A model generated the notes under the pieces. That model was given only the letters and a program-made list of their open reading frames with translations. It was not told the DNA's origin and ran no database searches. This document shows positions 18,566-27,985 of a stretch of 64,000 nt of DNA, in pieces. Position numbers and translations under genes: made by a program. The first letter of the stretch is position 1, and each line of letters begins with the position of its first letter. Source of the DNA: Mariniphaga sp964559175 (lineage in GTDB: Bacteria; Bacteroidota; Bacteroidia; Bacteroidales; Prolixibacteraceae). Location of the stretch: contig CAZLGT010000003.1 in the NCBI GenBank assembly GCA_964559175.1, forward strand, positions 62,001 through 126,000. Reading direction: 5' to 3'.

Positions 18566-20016
18566 AAAATCAGTTTGCTGTTAAATACCGTTTGCCGGTC
18601 GATTTGAATACTCAGAAAATATATTCCCGGAGATAATTTTTTATGAAAAGTACATTCCACATTGGGCTCTGCCGTAGCCTGATAAACAATGGCACCGTGT
18701 ATGTTGAAAAGTTTAACATCAAAGTTTGAAGTTACTTTACCTTCGATAAATACCGAAAAGCGATTAGTTGCCGGATTTGGATAAACCTTTATCTGCTCAA
18801 TGGAGTCATTCAGCGGAGTGATGTATGAAATGGCTTTTGGTTCGCCATCTTTTGAAATTTTATAGAAAACGATATCCTGCTTGCCGATGGTGCCGTTGTC
18901 GGTATAGCCCGTAAAAGCACAGCCCGAGTCGGCAGTGCAAACCATCGCCATTCCGTAATCCGAACCTTCGCTGCCATAAGTATTCTGCCAGATAACCTCC
19001 CCGTCCAAATCGGTTTTTACAAGCAGATGGTCAGGCTTGTAATTTCCTGAATAACTGGCGCTGGTGCCAATTAGAAACAAATGCTGGTCTGTGCTGAGCC
19101 TGACCATTTCCCCGTATTCCCATTCCGGTCCGCCGTACGTTTTAAACCACAACTGGTTTCCGTCTTCGTCAATTTTCATCAGGAACATGTCGAAACTGCC
19201 GGCGCCTTCGCTCTGGGTCGAACCGCTCACATAGTAACCTCCGCCGGGCGCATGAATGATACATTTAGCCCAGTCGTGGCTGGTTCCACCGTACGTTTTC
19301 TGCCATATTTCCTGCCCCTGAGCATCGGTTTTAATCAAATATATTTCAGCATTCGGATTCAGGTAATCGGTGCTGGTGGGATTGTAAAACCCGCCTTTTG
19401 TGCCGGCAATAATAAATTCTCCTGCTTCGTTTTCAACCACGCTGAACCCATGGTCGATATATTGGTCCCCAAAGTGGTTTTCCCAAAGAATTTCCCCGTT
19501 TTTATCGGTTCTTACAATGTAAACATCGCCGAAGTTGTCAACCGTGCGGTTGAATCCAACCATGGCAAATCCGCCGTCGCGTGTTGAAATGAATTTATGC
19601 CCCAGGTCGTTTTTTTCGCCACCGTAGTATTTCTTCCATAACCGTTTCCCGTTGAAATTAAGTTTCGACAAAAGCATGTCGTTGTTGGGGTAGCCTCCGG
19701 TCCAGGTTTTTCCCAAAACAAAAATGCCGTCGTCGTCCACTATAATATCATTGCCTGTATCGCGGTGAATTTCACCATAAATAAACTCGTTTTTTAAACT
19801 GCCGTTTTCATTTAGTTGAAGCACGTAATAATCTGCCGGGCTTTTATGCGTTTTTCGGGTGGTACCCACAATGTAAAAATGATTTTTGTATTGTGTAATC
19901 GATCGGGCAATATCCTCTTCTGGTGTACCGTGAAAAAGCACATTCTGGGAAAAAAGTACCAAAGGCAGCAGCAAAGAAGTTATAAATATGGAAAAATATA
20001 GTTTTTTAAAGCTCAT
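18559..20016 (-). CDS. T9SS-exported repeat protein (beta-propeller type) with Por sorting domain
   Basis: 485 residues. A signal peptide (LYFSIFITSLLLPLVLFSQ) is followed by about seven repeats of roughly 50 residues with the pattern G-x-x-x-W-x-K-x-Y-G-G, DxG, DGG[FY]-x-x-x-G, which fits a delta-60/PQQ-like propeller. The last 80 residues form a type A Por sorting domain: KVYPNPATNRFSVFIEG, VKLFNIHGAIVYQ, LSPGIYFLSIQ and a final strand. It is therefore expected to cross the outer membrane by the type IX system. It is convergent with the phosphoesterase and divergent from the CotH gene. Ligand unknown. Confidence 0.82.
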   Translation of the reverse strand: MSFKKLYFSIFITSLLLPLVLFSQNVLFHGTPEEDIARSITQYKNHFYIVGTTRKTHKSPADYYVLQLNENGSLKNEFIYGEIHRDTGNDIIVDDDGIFVLGKTWTGGYPNNDMLLSKLNFNGKRLWKKYYGGEKNDLGHKFISTRDGGFAMVGFNRTVDNFGDVYIVRTDKNGEILWENHFGDQYIDHGFSVVENEAGEFIIAGTKGGFYNPTSTDYLNPNAEIYLIKTDAQGQEIWQKTYGGTSHDWAKCIIHAPGGGYYVSGSTQSEGAGSFDMFLMKIDEDGNQLWFKTYGGPEWEYGEMVRLSTDQHLFLIGTSASYSGNYKPDHLLVKTDLDGEVIWQNTYGSEGSDYGMAMVCTADSGCAFTGYTDNGTIGKQDIVFYKISKDGEPKAISYITPLNDSIEQIKVYPNPATNRFSVFIEGKVTSNFDVKLFNIHGAIVYQATAEPNVECTFHKKLSPGIYFLSIQIDRQTVFNSKLIFH

Positions 20017-20092
20017 TTTTATAAAAGTTGTTTTACAAAACTAATAAGTTTCTTTTTGAATTGTTAAATTAGCGGCCAAATTTTGCGATTGG

Positions 20093-23065
20093 ATGTTCGA
20101 TTGTTTTAAAAATACGTTAGCAATTTTGATTGTTGTTTTAATTGCGGTTGCATGTGCACCTGAAAGCAGGACGGCCGACGGCGGTTTTGAAAAGGTTTAT
20201 TCGTGCAACGCTGAGAATCTGGAAAACAACGGTCGCAGCTTTTCCGAAAGCGACGGTAAATCACTCACCTTTGGCAACGTGGAAACCCGTACCTCAGAGG
20301 AAGCTTTTTCGGGAAACCATGCCTTGAAACTTACGCCTGAGGACCGGTTCGGCTTTACCACAGAATTCAGGGCCGGCGCCGATGAGTATGTTCAGGTAAC
20401 TGCATGGCGTAAAAGCAGCAACAGCAGCGGAGTGATTGTAATCGACGGTGGTGAGGGATTTTACAACGCCGGTAAATTTGTGGTGGAAGAGGGCGAAAAC
20501 GGATGGGAAAAAATCTTTCTCGAGGTATTTACGCCTCCCCATTTTCTGTTTGGAAAGGTAAAAGTTTATGTATGGAACAATAGCGGGGAGCCGGTGTATT
20601 TCGATGATATACAGATTGTGCACAGGCATACCAAAGATTATCCTGAATACGAACCTTTCAGCGCTCTCCACATTTATGCCGAAGAGCAGCATCTGAACTT
20701 TTTTAACCAGAAACGAATTGAAGCTTTTGCACAAGGGGTTCTGGTAAACGAAGATGCTGATTATTCCGGCATCGTCATTTTCGATGGCAACGATTTTTTA
20801 AACGGCGAATTCCGGCTGAAAGGCGACCTGATGGACCACATTCAGGGCGATAAGTGGTCGTTCAGAATAAAACTGAAAAAAGACTTCGCATGGAATAACG
20901 TACGTACTTTTTCCGTGCAGGATCCCATTACACGCAGTTTTTTACATGAATGGCTGGCACACCGGATTTTCGACCGCGAAGATGTACTTACCACACGGTA
21001 CGGGTTTGTGCCTCTGGTGCTGAACAACCAGTCGAAGGGAATTTATGCCTGGGAAGAACATTTTGAAAAGCACCTGGTGGAAAGCCGCAACCGGCGCGAA
21101 GGTCCTATTGTGAGGTTCGACGAAACCCTGTTTTGGAACCGCAGCATGGAATTCAACAAAACTGAAAAGCTGTGGGATGTGGATTATTTTGGCGCCGCTA
21201 AAATTACCCCGTTCAAAGAAGGTTCAACCACTTCCGACTCCCTGAAAACCAGGCAGGCCGTGGAGGCTCAAAAATTGCTGCTGCAATACAAAAACTGGTC
21301 GATGCCGGTATCGGAGATTTTCGATATCGATATTCTGGCCAGGTATTACGCTTTGATGGATATTACACAGGCTTACCATGGTTTTACCTGGCACAACCAG
21401 CGGTTTTATTTCAACCCGGTTACCTGTCTGCTGGAGCCCATTGCATTCGACGGATTCATTGAAAACGGAGTTTACCGGCGCATTGAAGAACCGGTTATTT
21501 CACTACTCGACCCGGCGAAAATTGAAAGCTTTAGAAAGGAAGAACTTTTGCTTTATCAGGTTTTTACCGACAGCCTGTTTAATAAAAAATACCTGAATTA
21601 CCTGAAAGTCTATTCCAATCCGGTTTATATTGAACTGATGATTGATGAATACAGTCACGAAAGTGATTCGCTTGAAAATCTGATACGGATGGAATTTCCG
21701 TATTACCGCTTCAGTTTTGATTTTATAAGGCAGCAGGCGGAATTAATCAAGGAAAATCTGGAAGACATTGCAGTAAATATTCCCAAATTGGGCAAAGCTT
21801 TCAGCGAGGTAAACCGTGAAAAGTTTAAAAAACAGTTTACTGCCGAAGCTCATCCGGAAATTACGCCCCTGCTGGTGCATGCCCATTTCGACCGGACAAC
21901 CGGGCAAATGGATATTTTGAATTATCACGGAAGTGAAATCTCGGTTTTTGGAGCCCTCATTTCAGACAATCTGCCGGTAAACTTTTCTCCGCGGGTTGAG
22001 GTAACTGCTTACGACGGACTGAATCCCGGAAAGGCTTCTGTTCAGGTACAGGGAGAACCTTACCGGCTGGTTTTTTCGGTAGGCGGACAAACCTTGGAAA
22101 CCGATGTCAGCCACTGGCCGTTTTCCGATGATTTAAGCGCCAGACAGCGGCTGGTCAGGTCGGCCAACACCGGAGATTTGCCTTGGTCGGGCGATTCCGT
22201 TGTTTTTAGCGGTGAATATACCTTCGCATCCGATGTTTATATTCCTGCAAATAAAAAAGTTATTTTTCAGCCCGGCACAAAAATAAACCTAACCGGCGGA
22301 GCAGGTTTTTTCTCGTTTTCGGCATTCAGGTCGAACGGGGAGGAAGATGCCCTGGTGGAATTTTTCTCCAGCGACCGGACATCCCAGGGGGTACATGTGC
22401 TTCAGGCTGCCGAACGCTCAGTTTTGAGGCATACCCGGTTTTATCAGCTGGGCAGCATTGACCGCGGCGGCTGGCAAACACCGTCGGCAGTAACCTTTTA
22501 TGAAGCCGATGTGGATTTTTATCGCTGCATTTTCGAATCGAACGTGAATTGCGACGATGCTCTGAATACTGTCCGTTCCGATTTTGTGGCTGAAAATTGC
22601 CGGTTTGAAAATACCTTTGCCGATGCGTTCGATTCCGATTTTTGCACAGGCGAGGTTATCAATTGTACCTTTGTAAACATTGGAAACGACGCCATCGATT
22701 TTTCGGGCAGTGTGGTTACCATATCGGGTTGTGAAATGACGATGGTTGATGACAAGGCCATTTCGGGCGGTGAAAACTCAACCCTTTTTGTAGAAAACTG
22801 CATCATAGAAAAAGCTACGATAGGTGTGGCCTCGAAAGATTTATCGCATGTGGAGCTGAATAATATTGAAATGACCAATACCGTTTACGGGTTTGTGGTT
22901 TTCATTAAAAAACCCGAATACGGGCCGGCTACCATTACTGCACGTAATATAGAAATGAAAGACAATATGGTTCTTCATCAGATTGAAGAGGGTTCTAAAC
23001 TCACTTTTGAGGGAACCGACATACATGGACGGGAAAAAGATTTAGCAACAAAATTATATCAGTAA
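20093..23065 (+). CDS. CotH-kinase-like lipoprotein with N-terminal beta-sandwich and C-terminal beta-helix
   Basis: 990 residues. A lipoprotein-like signal ends IAVACAPES. Residues 30-185 form a carbohydrate-binding-like sandwich with WRKSSNSSG and YVWNNSGEPVYFDDIQI. Residues 220-560 are CotH-like: RLKGDLMDHIQGDKWSFRIKL, then SFLHEWLAHRIF, VLNNQSKGIYAWEEHFEKH and later DGFIENGVYRR. CotH proteins are atypical kinases. Residues 700-960 are a right-handed beta-helix with NCDDALNTV, DAFDSDFC and GNDAIDFSG repeats, as in Ca-binding parallel helices. The DUF4956 and VTC genes follow within 10 and 3 bases. Probably attached to the outer membrane or the periplasmic face. Confidence 0.82.
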   Translation: MFDCFKNTLAILIVVLIAVACAPESRTADGGFEKVYSCNAENLENNGRSFSESDGKSLTFGNVETRTSEEAFSGNHALKLTPEDRFGFTTEFRAGADEYVQVTAWRKSSNSSGVIVIDGGEGFYNAGKFVVEEGENGWEKIFLEVFTPPHFLFGKVKVYVWNNSGEPVYFDDIQIVHRHTKDYPEYEPFSALHIYAEEQHLNFFNQKRIEAFAQGVLVNEDADYSGIVIFDGNDFLNGEFRLKGDLMDHIQGDKWSFRIKLKKDFAWNNVRTFSVQDPITRSFLHEWLAHRIFDREDVLTTRYGFVPLVLNNQSKGIYAWEEHFEKHLVESRNRREGPIVRFDETLFWNRSMEFNKTEKLWDVDYFGAAKITPFKEGSTTSDSLKTRQAVEAQKLLLQYKNWSMPVSEIFDIDILARYYALMDITQAYHGFTWHNQRFYFNPVTCLLEPIAFDGFIENGVYRRIEEPVISLLDPAKIESFRKEELLLYQVFTDSLFNKKYLNYLKVYSNPVYIELMIDEYSHESDSLENLIRMEFPYYRFSFDFIRQQAELIKENLEDIAVNIPKLGKAFSEVNREKFKKQFTAEAHPEITPLLVHAHFDRTTGQMDILNYHGSEISVFGALISDNLPVNFSPRVEVTAYDGLNPGKASVQVQGEPYRLVFSVGGQTLETDVSHWPFSDDLSARQRLVRSANTGDLPWSGDSVVFSGEYTFASDVYIPANKKVIFQPGTKINLTGGAGFFSFSAFRSNGEEDALVEFFSSDRTSQGVHVLQAAERSVLRHTRFYQLGSIDRGGWQTPSAVTFYEADVDFYRCIFESNVNCDDALNTVRSDFVAENCRFENTFADAFDSDFCTGEVINCTFVNIGNDAIDFSGSVVTISGCEMTMVDDKAISGGENSTLFVENCIIEKATIGVASKDLSHVELNNIEMTNTVYGFVVFIKKPEYGPATITARNIEMKDNMVLHQIEEGSKLTFEGTDIHGREKDLATKLYQ

Positions 23066-23075
23066 AATTTGAAAA

Positions 23076-23756
23076 ATGGATAAGTGGAACCTGTTTCAGC
23101 GGTTTTTAATAACCGAAAGCTCTCATATCTCGATTCGGGAGTTTTTAATCAATGCGCTCATTGTTTTAATTTTATCGTTTGCGCTTGAATGGACCTATTC
23201 GCGCTGCGCCAAAAGTCTGTCGGGCAGAAAAGCATTTGCAGCCAATTTCTTTTTGATTGCCTTTACCACCATGCTCATCATTTCCATTGTGAAATCGTCA
23301 CTGGCCTTGTCGCTGGGTTTGGTAGGTGCGTTGTCCATTGTCCGGTTTCGTTCGGCCATAAAAGAGCCCGAGGAGCTGGCTTACCTGTTTTTTACAATTG
23401 GCATCGGCCTTGGTTTTGGCGCCGACCAGCGTGTGGTAACCATTGTGGGGGCCATTATCCTGCTTGGAGTTATCTGGGCCAGGTACCTTTCATCGAAAAA
23501 AACACGCAAACAAAACCTTTACCTTACTGTAAGCGGAAACGGTTCGGGCAAGCCTGCTTTGGGTGATATTGATGGGTTGGTACAAGAGATTTTCAAGGCA
23601 TCCAAACTGGTAAGGTTCGATGAAACTCCCGATTTAATTGAAGCCGGGTTTTGGATTGAAACCAAAAAATCAGACGACCTGCAGCAGTTAAAAAACCGGT
23701 TGCACGAAATCAGCCCAAATACGCGCGTTTCGTTTGTAGATAACAATTCCTTTTAA
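23076..23756 (+). CDS. DUF4956 membrane protein
   Basis: 226 residues with about four membrane helices (roughly residues 27-45, 53-72, 74-90 and 104-133) and a soluble C-terminal domain. The conserved DUF4956 block reads SLGLVGALSIVRFRSAIKEPEELAYLFFTIGIGLGFGA, given here as landmark words SLGLVGALSIVRFR and IKEPEELAYLF. The family is regularly found next to VTC-domain and CotH genes, exactly as here. It may be a channel or anchor for the polymer-making partner; no activity is known to me. It lies 10 bases after cotH and 3 bases before the VTC gene. Confidence 0.88.
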   Translation: MDKWNLFQRFLITESSHISIREFLINALIVLILSFALEWTYSRCAKSLSGRKAFAANFFLIAFTTMLIISIVKSSLALSLGLVGALSIVRFRSAIKEPEELAYLFFTIGIGLGFGADQRVVTIVGAIILLGVIWARYLSSKKTRKQNLYLTVSGNGSGKPALGDIDGLVQEIFKASKLVRFDETPDLIEAGFWIETKKSDDLQQLKNRLHEISPNTRVSFVDNNSF

Positions 23757-23759
23757 AAA

Positions 23760-24467
23760 ATGCAAGACTACACCCGGTTAGATACCTATCGCTACGAACG
23801 GAAATTTGTCGGGGAAAAAGTTCCGCGTTCGGTTGCTGAAACTTATGTTAGGCAAAACAGCGCTTTTTTCACACCCACGTTTCCGGCGAGGCAGGTAAAC
23901 AATGTTTATTTCGATACGCCGGGAATGGACTGCTTTATGGATAACCTGTTCGGAGTGGGAGACCGCTGGAAAGTGCGCGTGCGATGGTATGGGGAGTTGT
24001 TTGGCGATATTTCTTCGCCGGTGCTGGAATTCAAGATAAAAAAAGGGTTTACAGGAACCAAAAAATCGTATGAACTGCCTCCTTTTCAAATTCTGGCGGA
24101 AGGTTTTGATGGCAGCGTCTGGAAGCCACTTTTTTTGACGGCAGATTTACCCGATGAAGTGAGGGAAAGGCTTGCCGGACTGCAGCCGGTTTTGCTGAAC
24201 GCTTATCAGCGAAGCTATTTTGAATCGGCGAATAAGAAGTTCAGGGTTACGGTTGACGATAAAATGAAATATTACAACCTGCGTCAAACCTGGAATTATT
24301 TTTTGCATGTGCATCGCGAAGATCTGAAATCGGTCATCGAGTTGAAGTACGATCATAACTGGCAGGAAGAAGCCGATATAATTACCAATCAGCTTCCGTT
24401 TCGTTTAGATAAAAATTCAAAATATGTTGTGGGAACAAGTCATTTCCGCAGTGAAATAGCTCATTAA
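23760..24467 (+). CDS. VTC-domain polyphosphate polymerase
   Basis: 235 residues of one VTC domain, a tunnel enzyme of the CYTH/TTM superfamily that polymerises phosphate from ATP in yeast Vtc4. The expected basic and acidic tunnel residues are in place: RYERKF (11-16), VYFDTP, WKVRVRWYG, VLEFKIKKG with TGTKKSY, and the late VIELKYD. A KYVVG segment closes the domain. There is no SPX domain or membrane helix, so the protein is cytoplasmic and probably paired with the DUF4956 protein. Activity as a polyphosphate polymerase is inferred from the intact motif set. Confidence 0.85.
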   Translation: MQDYTRLDTYRYERKFVGEKVPRSVAETYVRQNSAFFTPTFPARQVNNVYFDTPGMDCFMDNLFGVGDRWKVRVRWYGELFGDISSPVLEFKIKKGFTGTKKSYELPPFQILAEGFDGSVWKPLFLTADLPDEVRERLAGLQPVLLNAYQRSYFESANKKFRVTVDDKMKYYNLRQTWNYFLHVHREDLKSVIELKYDHNWQEEADIITNQLPFRLDKNSKYVVGTSHFRSEIAH

Positions 24468-24476
24468 ACCAATGGA

Positions 24477-25913
24477 ATGGACATTTACAAGGAAAAAAAG
24501 CAACAACTGAAAGCTTATTTTAACAAGGTAGCGCCTACACGCATTAAATACCGCAAAAGCAAAAGGTATTACTGGGACAGCATCACAAACTATGTAAATT
24601 TTTTTGTGCACGATGAATCGTCGGTGCTGGAGGTAGGTTGCGGAACCGGTGAGCTATTGGCAAAAATAAAAGGAAAGGAAAAAACAGGCATCGATTTCAG
24701 CGAGAAGATGATTGAAGAAGCCCAAAATCAATTTCCCAACATTGAGTTTGTTTGCTGTCCGGCAGAAGATATCCAACTGGATAAAAAGTTCGATGTCATT
24801 ATTCTTTCCAATTTAATTGGGTATTTGACAGATATTCAGCAGGTGTTTGAAGAGCTGCACAAGGTTTGCCACAACGAAACCAAAGTTATAGTTACCTATT
24901 ACAATATTTTCTGGGAACCGTTTATAAAATTTGCCGAGTTTGTGGGAATCAAGAAAAAAGGTCCCAAACAGAGCTGGATTTCGCGGAAAGATTTGGCCAA
25001 CCTGCTTTATCTGGCTGGTTTTGAGACATACAAGCAAAACGCTTCCATGCTGTTTCCGTTTTATGTGCCGCTGCTTTCGCCGTTTCTGAACAAGTTTCTG
25101 TCGAGGTTACCGGTGTTTAACTGGTTTGCATTGAATCATTACACATTTGCGTTGCCCATTGTCCCTGTGAATGAAGAGGAAGCTGCAAAAAAATATTCCA
25201 CTTCCGTGTTAATCCCGGCGCGTAACGAAAGCGGCAACATTGAGAATGCCATTTTGCGCATGCCCGATTTTGGCAAACACATTGAAATTATTTTTGTGGA
25301 AGGAAATTCCACCGACGATACCTGGGCAAAAATTCAGGAAATACAGCAGAAGTACAAGGAAACGCATGACATAAAAATTCTTCAGCAACCCGGTAAGGGG
25401 AAAGGCGATGCGGTACGTGCCGGTTATGCCATTGCAACCTGCGATATTCTGATGATTCTGGATGCCGATTTAACCGTGCCGCCAGAGCAGTTGCCTAAAT
25501 TTTACAATGCCATTGCCACAAACAAAGGCGGTTTCATTAATGGTACCCGGCTTATTTACCCTATGGAAAAAAATGCCATGCGGTTTTTAAACACGCTGGG
25601 CAACAAGTTTTTCAGCATGGCATTTAGCTGGCTGCTGGAACAACCTATTAAAGACACACTGTGCGGTACCAAGGTAATGTTCCGCAAAGATTACCTGAAA
25701 CTGGTGGCCAACCGGCACTATTTCGGCAATTTCGATCCGTTTGGCGATTTCGATTTGCTGTTTGGGGCGTTCAAACTCAACCTGAAAATCATCGATATGC
25801 CCATCCGCTACCAGGAACGTGTGTATGGCGATACCAACATTTCGCGGTTTAAACACGGGCTGTTGTTGTTGAAAATGTGGTGGTTTGCGTTGTTTAAAGT
25901 CAAATTCAAATAA
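24477..25913 (+). CDS. Methyltransferase-GT2 fusion protein
   Basis: 478 residues in two catalytic domains. Residues 40-215 are a class I SAM methyltransferase: VLEVGCGTGELL (motif I), GIDFSEKMIEEA and an IILSNLIGYL post-motif. Residues 235-478 are a GT2 enzyme of the DPM1 class: TSVLIPARNESGNI, FVEGNSTDDTW, GKGKGDAVRAGY, ILDADLTVPPEQLP (DAD), FINGTRLIYPM, LCGTKVMFR and a closing VYGDTNISRF. The fusion suggests the transferred sugar or its carrier is also methylated. It lies 9 bases after the VTC gene, so it belongs with the CotH-DUF4956-VTC set. It ends 3 bases from the opposite-strand gene. Confidence 0.86.
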   Translation: MDIYKEKKQQLKAYFNKVAPTRIKYRKSKRYYWDSITNYVNFFVHDESSVLEVGCGTGELLAKIKGKEKTGIDFSEKMIEEAQNQFPNIEFVCCPAEDIQLDKKFDVIILSNLIGYLTDIQQVFEELHKVCHNETKVIVTYYNIFWEPFIKFAEFVGIKKKGPKQSWISRKDLANLLYLAGFETYKQNASMLFPFYVPLLSPFLNKFLSRLPVFNWFALNHYTFALPIVPVNEEEAAKKYSTSVLIPARNESGNIENAILRMPDFGKHIEIIFVEGNSTDDTWAKIQEIQQKYKETHDIKILQQPGKGKGDAVRAGYAIATCDILMILDADLTVPPEQLPKFYNAIATNKGGFINGTRLIYPMEKNAMRFLNTLGNKFFSMAFSWLLEQPIKDTLCGTKVMFRKDYLKLVANRHYFGNFDPFGDFDLLFGAFKLNLKIIDMPIRYQERVYGDTNISRFKHGLLLLKMWWFALFKVKFK

Positions 25914-25916
25914 AGA

Positions 25917-27977
25917 TTAAACGGCGTTTTTTGAACGTTTTCGGATAACCAGATCGTCGAAAAACCCAGGCTGTTTATCTTTGTTCCAAAGGTAAATTTT
26001 GAGTGTTTCTCCCTCCATCTCCGGAGTGGCTGTAAAGGTGATTCGTAAAAGTTGCCAGCCGTTTTCGTCGGTAATGGTGTGATCTGCCTGGGCCCGGTAG
26101 AACAGCCGTGCATCGGCCGAGGAAACCACCAGTCGCCCGCTGTTGTTGTCGGCTTTTCGCCAAACCTCCACTTCGTATTCTGTGCCAGGTTCGGGTTCAG
26201 TTAACAGGTATTCCAGGGCAAATTCAACCGATTCGTCCATTTTAACCGAATAGCTCCCCGAGCGGGCCTGCTCCCGTGACCGGGTATTGGCATTTGCGAA
26301 TTTTTCACCGGTGGGTCCCCGAAAATACTGACGGTCTGTTGTTACATCCTCTGCATCACATTCAGCCAGTATGTTGGTGTTTGATTCTTTTTGCTCAACC
26401 TGCCGGTTGTATCTCAACGTATCGAGCAGATAAATGGCCTGCAGCCTGCCTTTGTAAATATTTTTCAGTGGAAAATCTTTTTCTGATATTTCAGCAGCTT
26501 CAGCTTCTCCGCGCGGCCCGCCAATGAGCATAATTCTGTTTCCATGTTTGTAAATCAAATCATCTACATGCGTTTGTGCATTCCAGTTTTGAATGGATTT
26601 TTCAATGGAATTATAGAAATACACTTCGGGATAAAGCTCTTTTATCTTGTCAAGCATTCTGCGTTGGGTATATACATCCCCAAAGTTCAGTGCCGAAAAT
26701 TTATTCAGCGAAACCGGATAGTAATAAATTTTTGTGTAGTCCGGGTAGTCGGCTTCAACCATGGCCTGGGTTGCGTCCAACTCTTCATTGGTAAGCCGGT
26801 AGCCTTCGTTAATGTATTTCATTTCAGGAGGGAGCTTCCATGCTAAAAACAGCACAAGTACAAGGAACAGGGAAGGCCATATAAATTTCTGCAAATGCGT
26901 GATTCTGATTTTTTCCAATACGATTTTCAGCACAAAATAAAAGGACACACCGGTTAACAGCAAAACAGGTATTAAGTAGTGATTGGAATGGTAATGTTTG
27001 GCAACCATTAAAATACCGCCTGCAGAAGAGGCCACCAGTCCGGTCAGTATTTTAACCTCTAATGTAAACGGTTTTTTGGTTTTGTAGTTTCGGACCAGCA
27101 AATATGCGGCAACACCTGCTCCGGCAATGAAAACGATGGCGAAAACGGGGTTGTTCAGCATAATTTTTAGTATGTTGGGGAAATAGGTGCTGGCATCAAT
27201 TACTCCCTTCTCGCCGTGACCATAAATGCCCGAGTGGCTGATTAAATCCCTGAACCAGTAATACATTTGTTTGTATTCGGGAATGATGGGAATGGTGAAC
27301 AAAACAAATGCAGGAATGAGGGATGCGAGGTAAACCATTTTCTTTTTTACCTCAGGAATTATAAATAACGGAAAAACAACGAGCGGCAAAAATGTGGCTT
27401 TCGTAGCCAGTCCGGCACCTGTGATGAAAGCAAAAGCAATCACCCATTTCCATGAATTCTTTTCTTTGTCGGTGTAAAAACAGAGAATTGCGATAATGTA
27501 TATGCAGGTGATGAAAAACAGCAGCGGTTCGGGCGATATTTTGGTCCAGGCGTGGTCAAGGGTGTTGGCCGAAATGAAGGTGAAAGCTTGTAAAAGCAAT
27601 GCAATCCAGACCGATCCGGTTTTTTTTACTGCCATCCATCCCAAAAAAAACAAACCGATAACGTTCAGAAAAAGTAAAACGTTTCTGATGCTGATAATAA
27701 ACTTGTGGGGCGAAGTAAGTACATGTTCGGCAACGGGCTTTTTCCCGGGGTTTGAAAAACTGTGTTTCAGGAAAATGGTGGCGGCGCCAATTTGCATTAC
27801 GGTTGTTCCCGGGTGATCGATGTATCCTACATTTTTCCCGTCGCACATGGCAGCGGAATTGAGCAGATATACATACTGCGGATCGTTGGCAAATTTTGCC
27901 AGGTGCATGTTCAGTCCTGCCCACAAAAAGAGGGCGGGGAGTAAAATGACAGAATATCGCAGGTACTTCATATCCAT
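25917..27977 (-). CDS. GT-C-like (ArnT/PMT-type) membrane protein with C-terminal carbohydrate-binding-like domain
   Basis: 686 residues. Helix 1 is followed by a loop with FANDPQYVYLLN and YIDHPGTT, fitting the GT-C acidic loop, then about ten helices to residue 395. The periplasmic part ends in a 150-residue beta-sandwich with EVEVWRKADNNSGRLVV, NGWQLLRITF and LKIYLWNKDKQPGFFDDLVI. That sandwich clearly resembles the N-terminal domain of the CotH-like protein at 20093. The protein probably transfers a sugar from a lipid carrier; substrate unknown. The GT2 gene that precedes it on the same strand starts its own frame 8 bases upstream. Confidence 0.75.
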   Translation of the reverse strand: MDMKYLRYSVILLPALFLWAGLNMHLAKFANDPQYVYLLNSAAMCDGKNVGYIDHPGTTVMQIGAATIFLKHSFSNPGKKPVAEHVLTSPHKFIISIRNVLLFLNVIGLFFLGWMAVKKTGSVWIALLLQAFTFISANTLDHAWTKISPEPLLFFITCIYIIAILCFYTDKEKNSWKWVIAFAFITGAGLATKATFLPLVVFPLFIIPEVKKKMVYLASLIPAFVLFTIPIIPEYKQMYYWFRDLISHSGIYGHGEKGVIDASTYFPNILKIMLNNPVFAIVFIAGAGVAAYLLVRNYKTKKPFTLEVKILTGLVASSAGGILMVAKHYHSNHYLIPVLLLTGVSFYFVLKIVLEKIRITHLQKFIWPSLFLVLVLFLAWKLPPEMKYINEGYRLTNEELDATQAMVEADYPDYTKIYYYPVSLNKFSALNFGDVYTQRRMLDKIKELYPEVYFYNSIEKSIQNWNAQTHVDDLIYKHGNRIMLIGGPRGEAEAAEISEKDFPLKNIYKGRLQAIYLLDTLRYNRQVEQKESNTNILAECDAEDVTTDRQYFRGPTGEKFANANTRSREQARSGSYSVKMDESVEFALEYLLTEPEPGTEYEVEVWRKADNNSGRLVVSSADARLFYRAQADHTITDENGWQLLRITFTATPEMEGETLKIYLWNKDKQPGFFDDLVIRKRSKNAV

Positions 27978-27985
27978 GGCAGATT

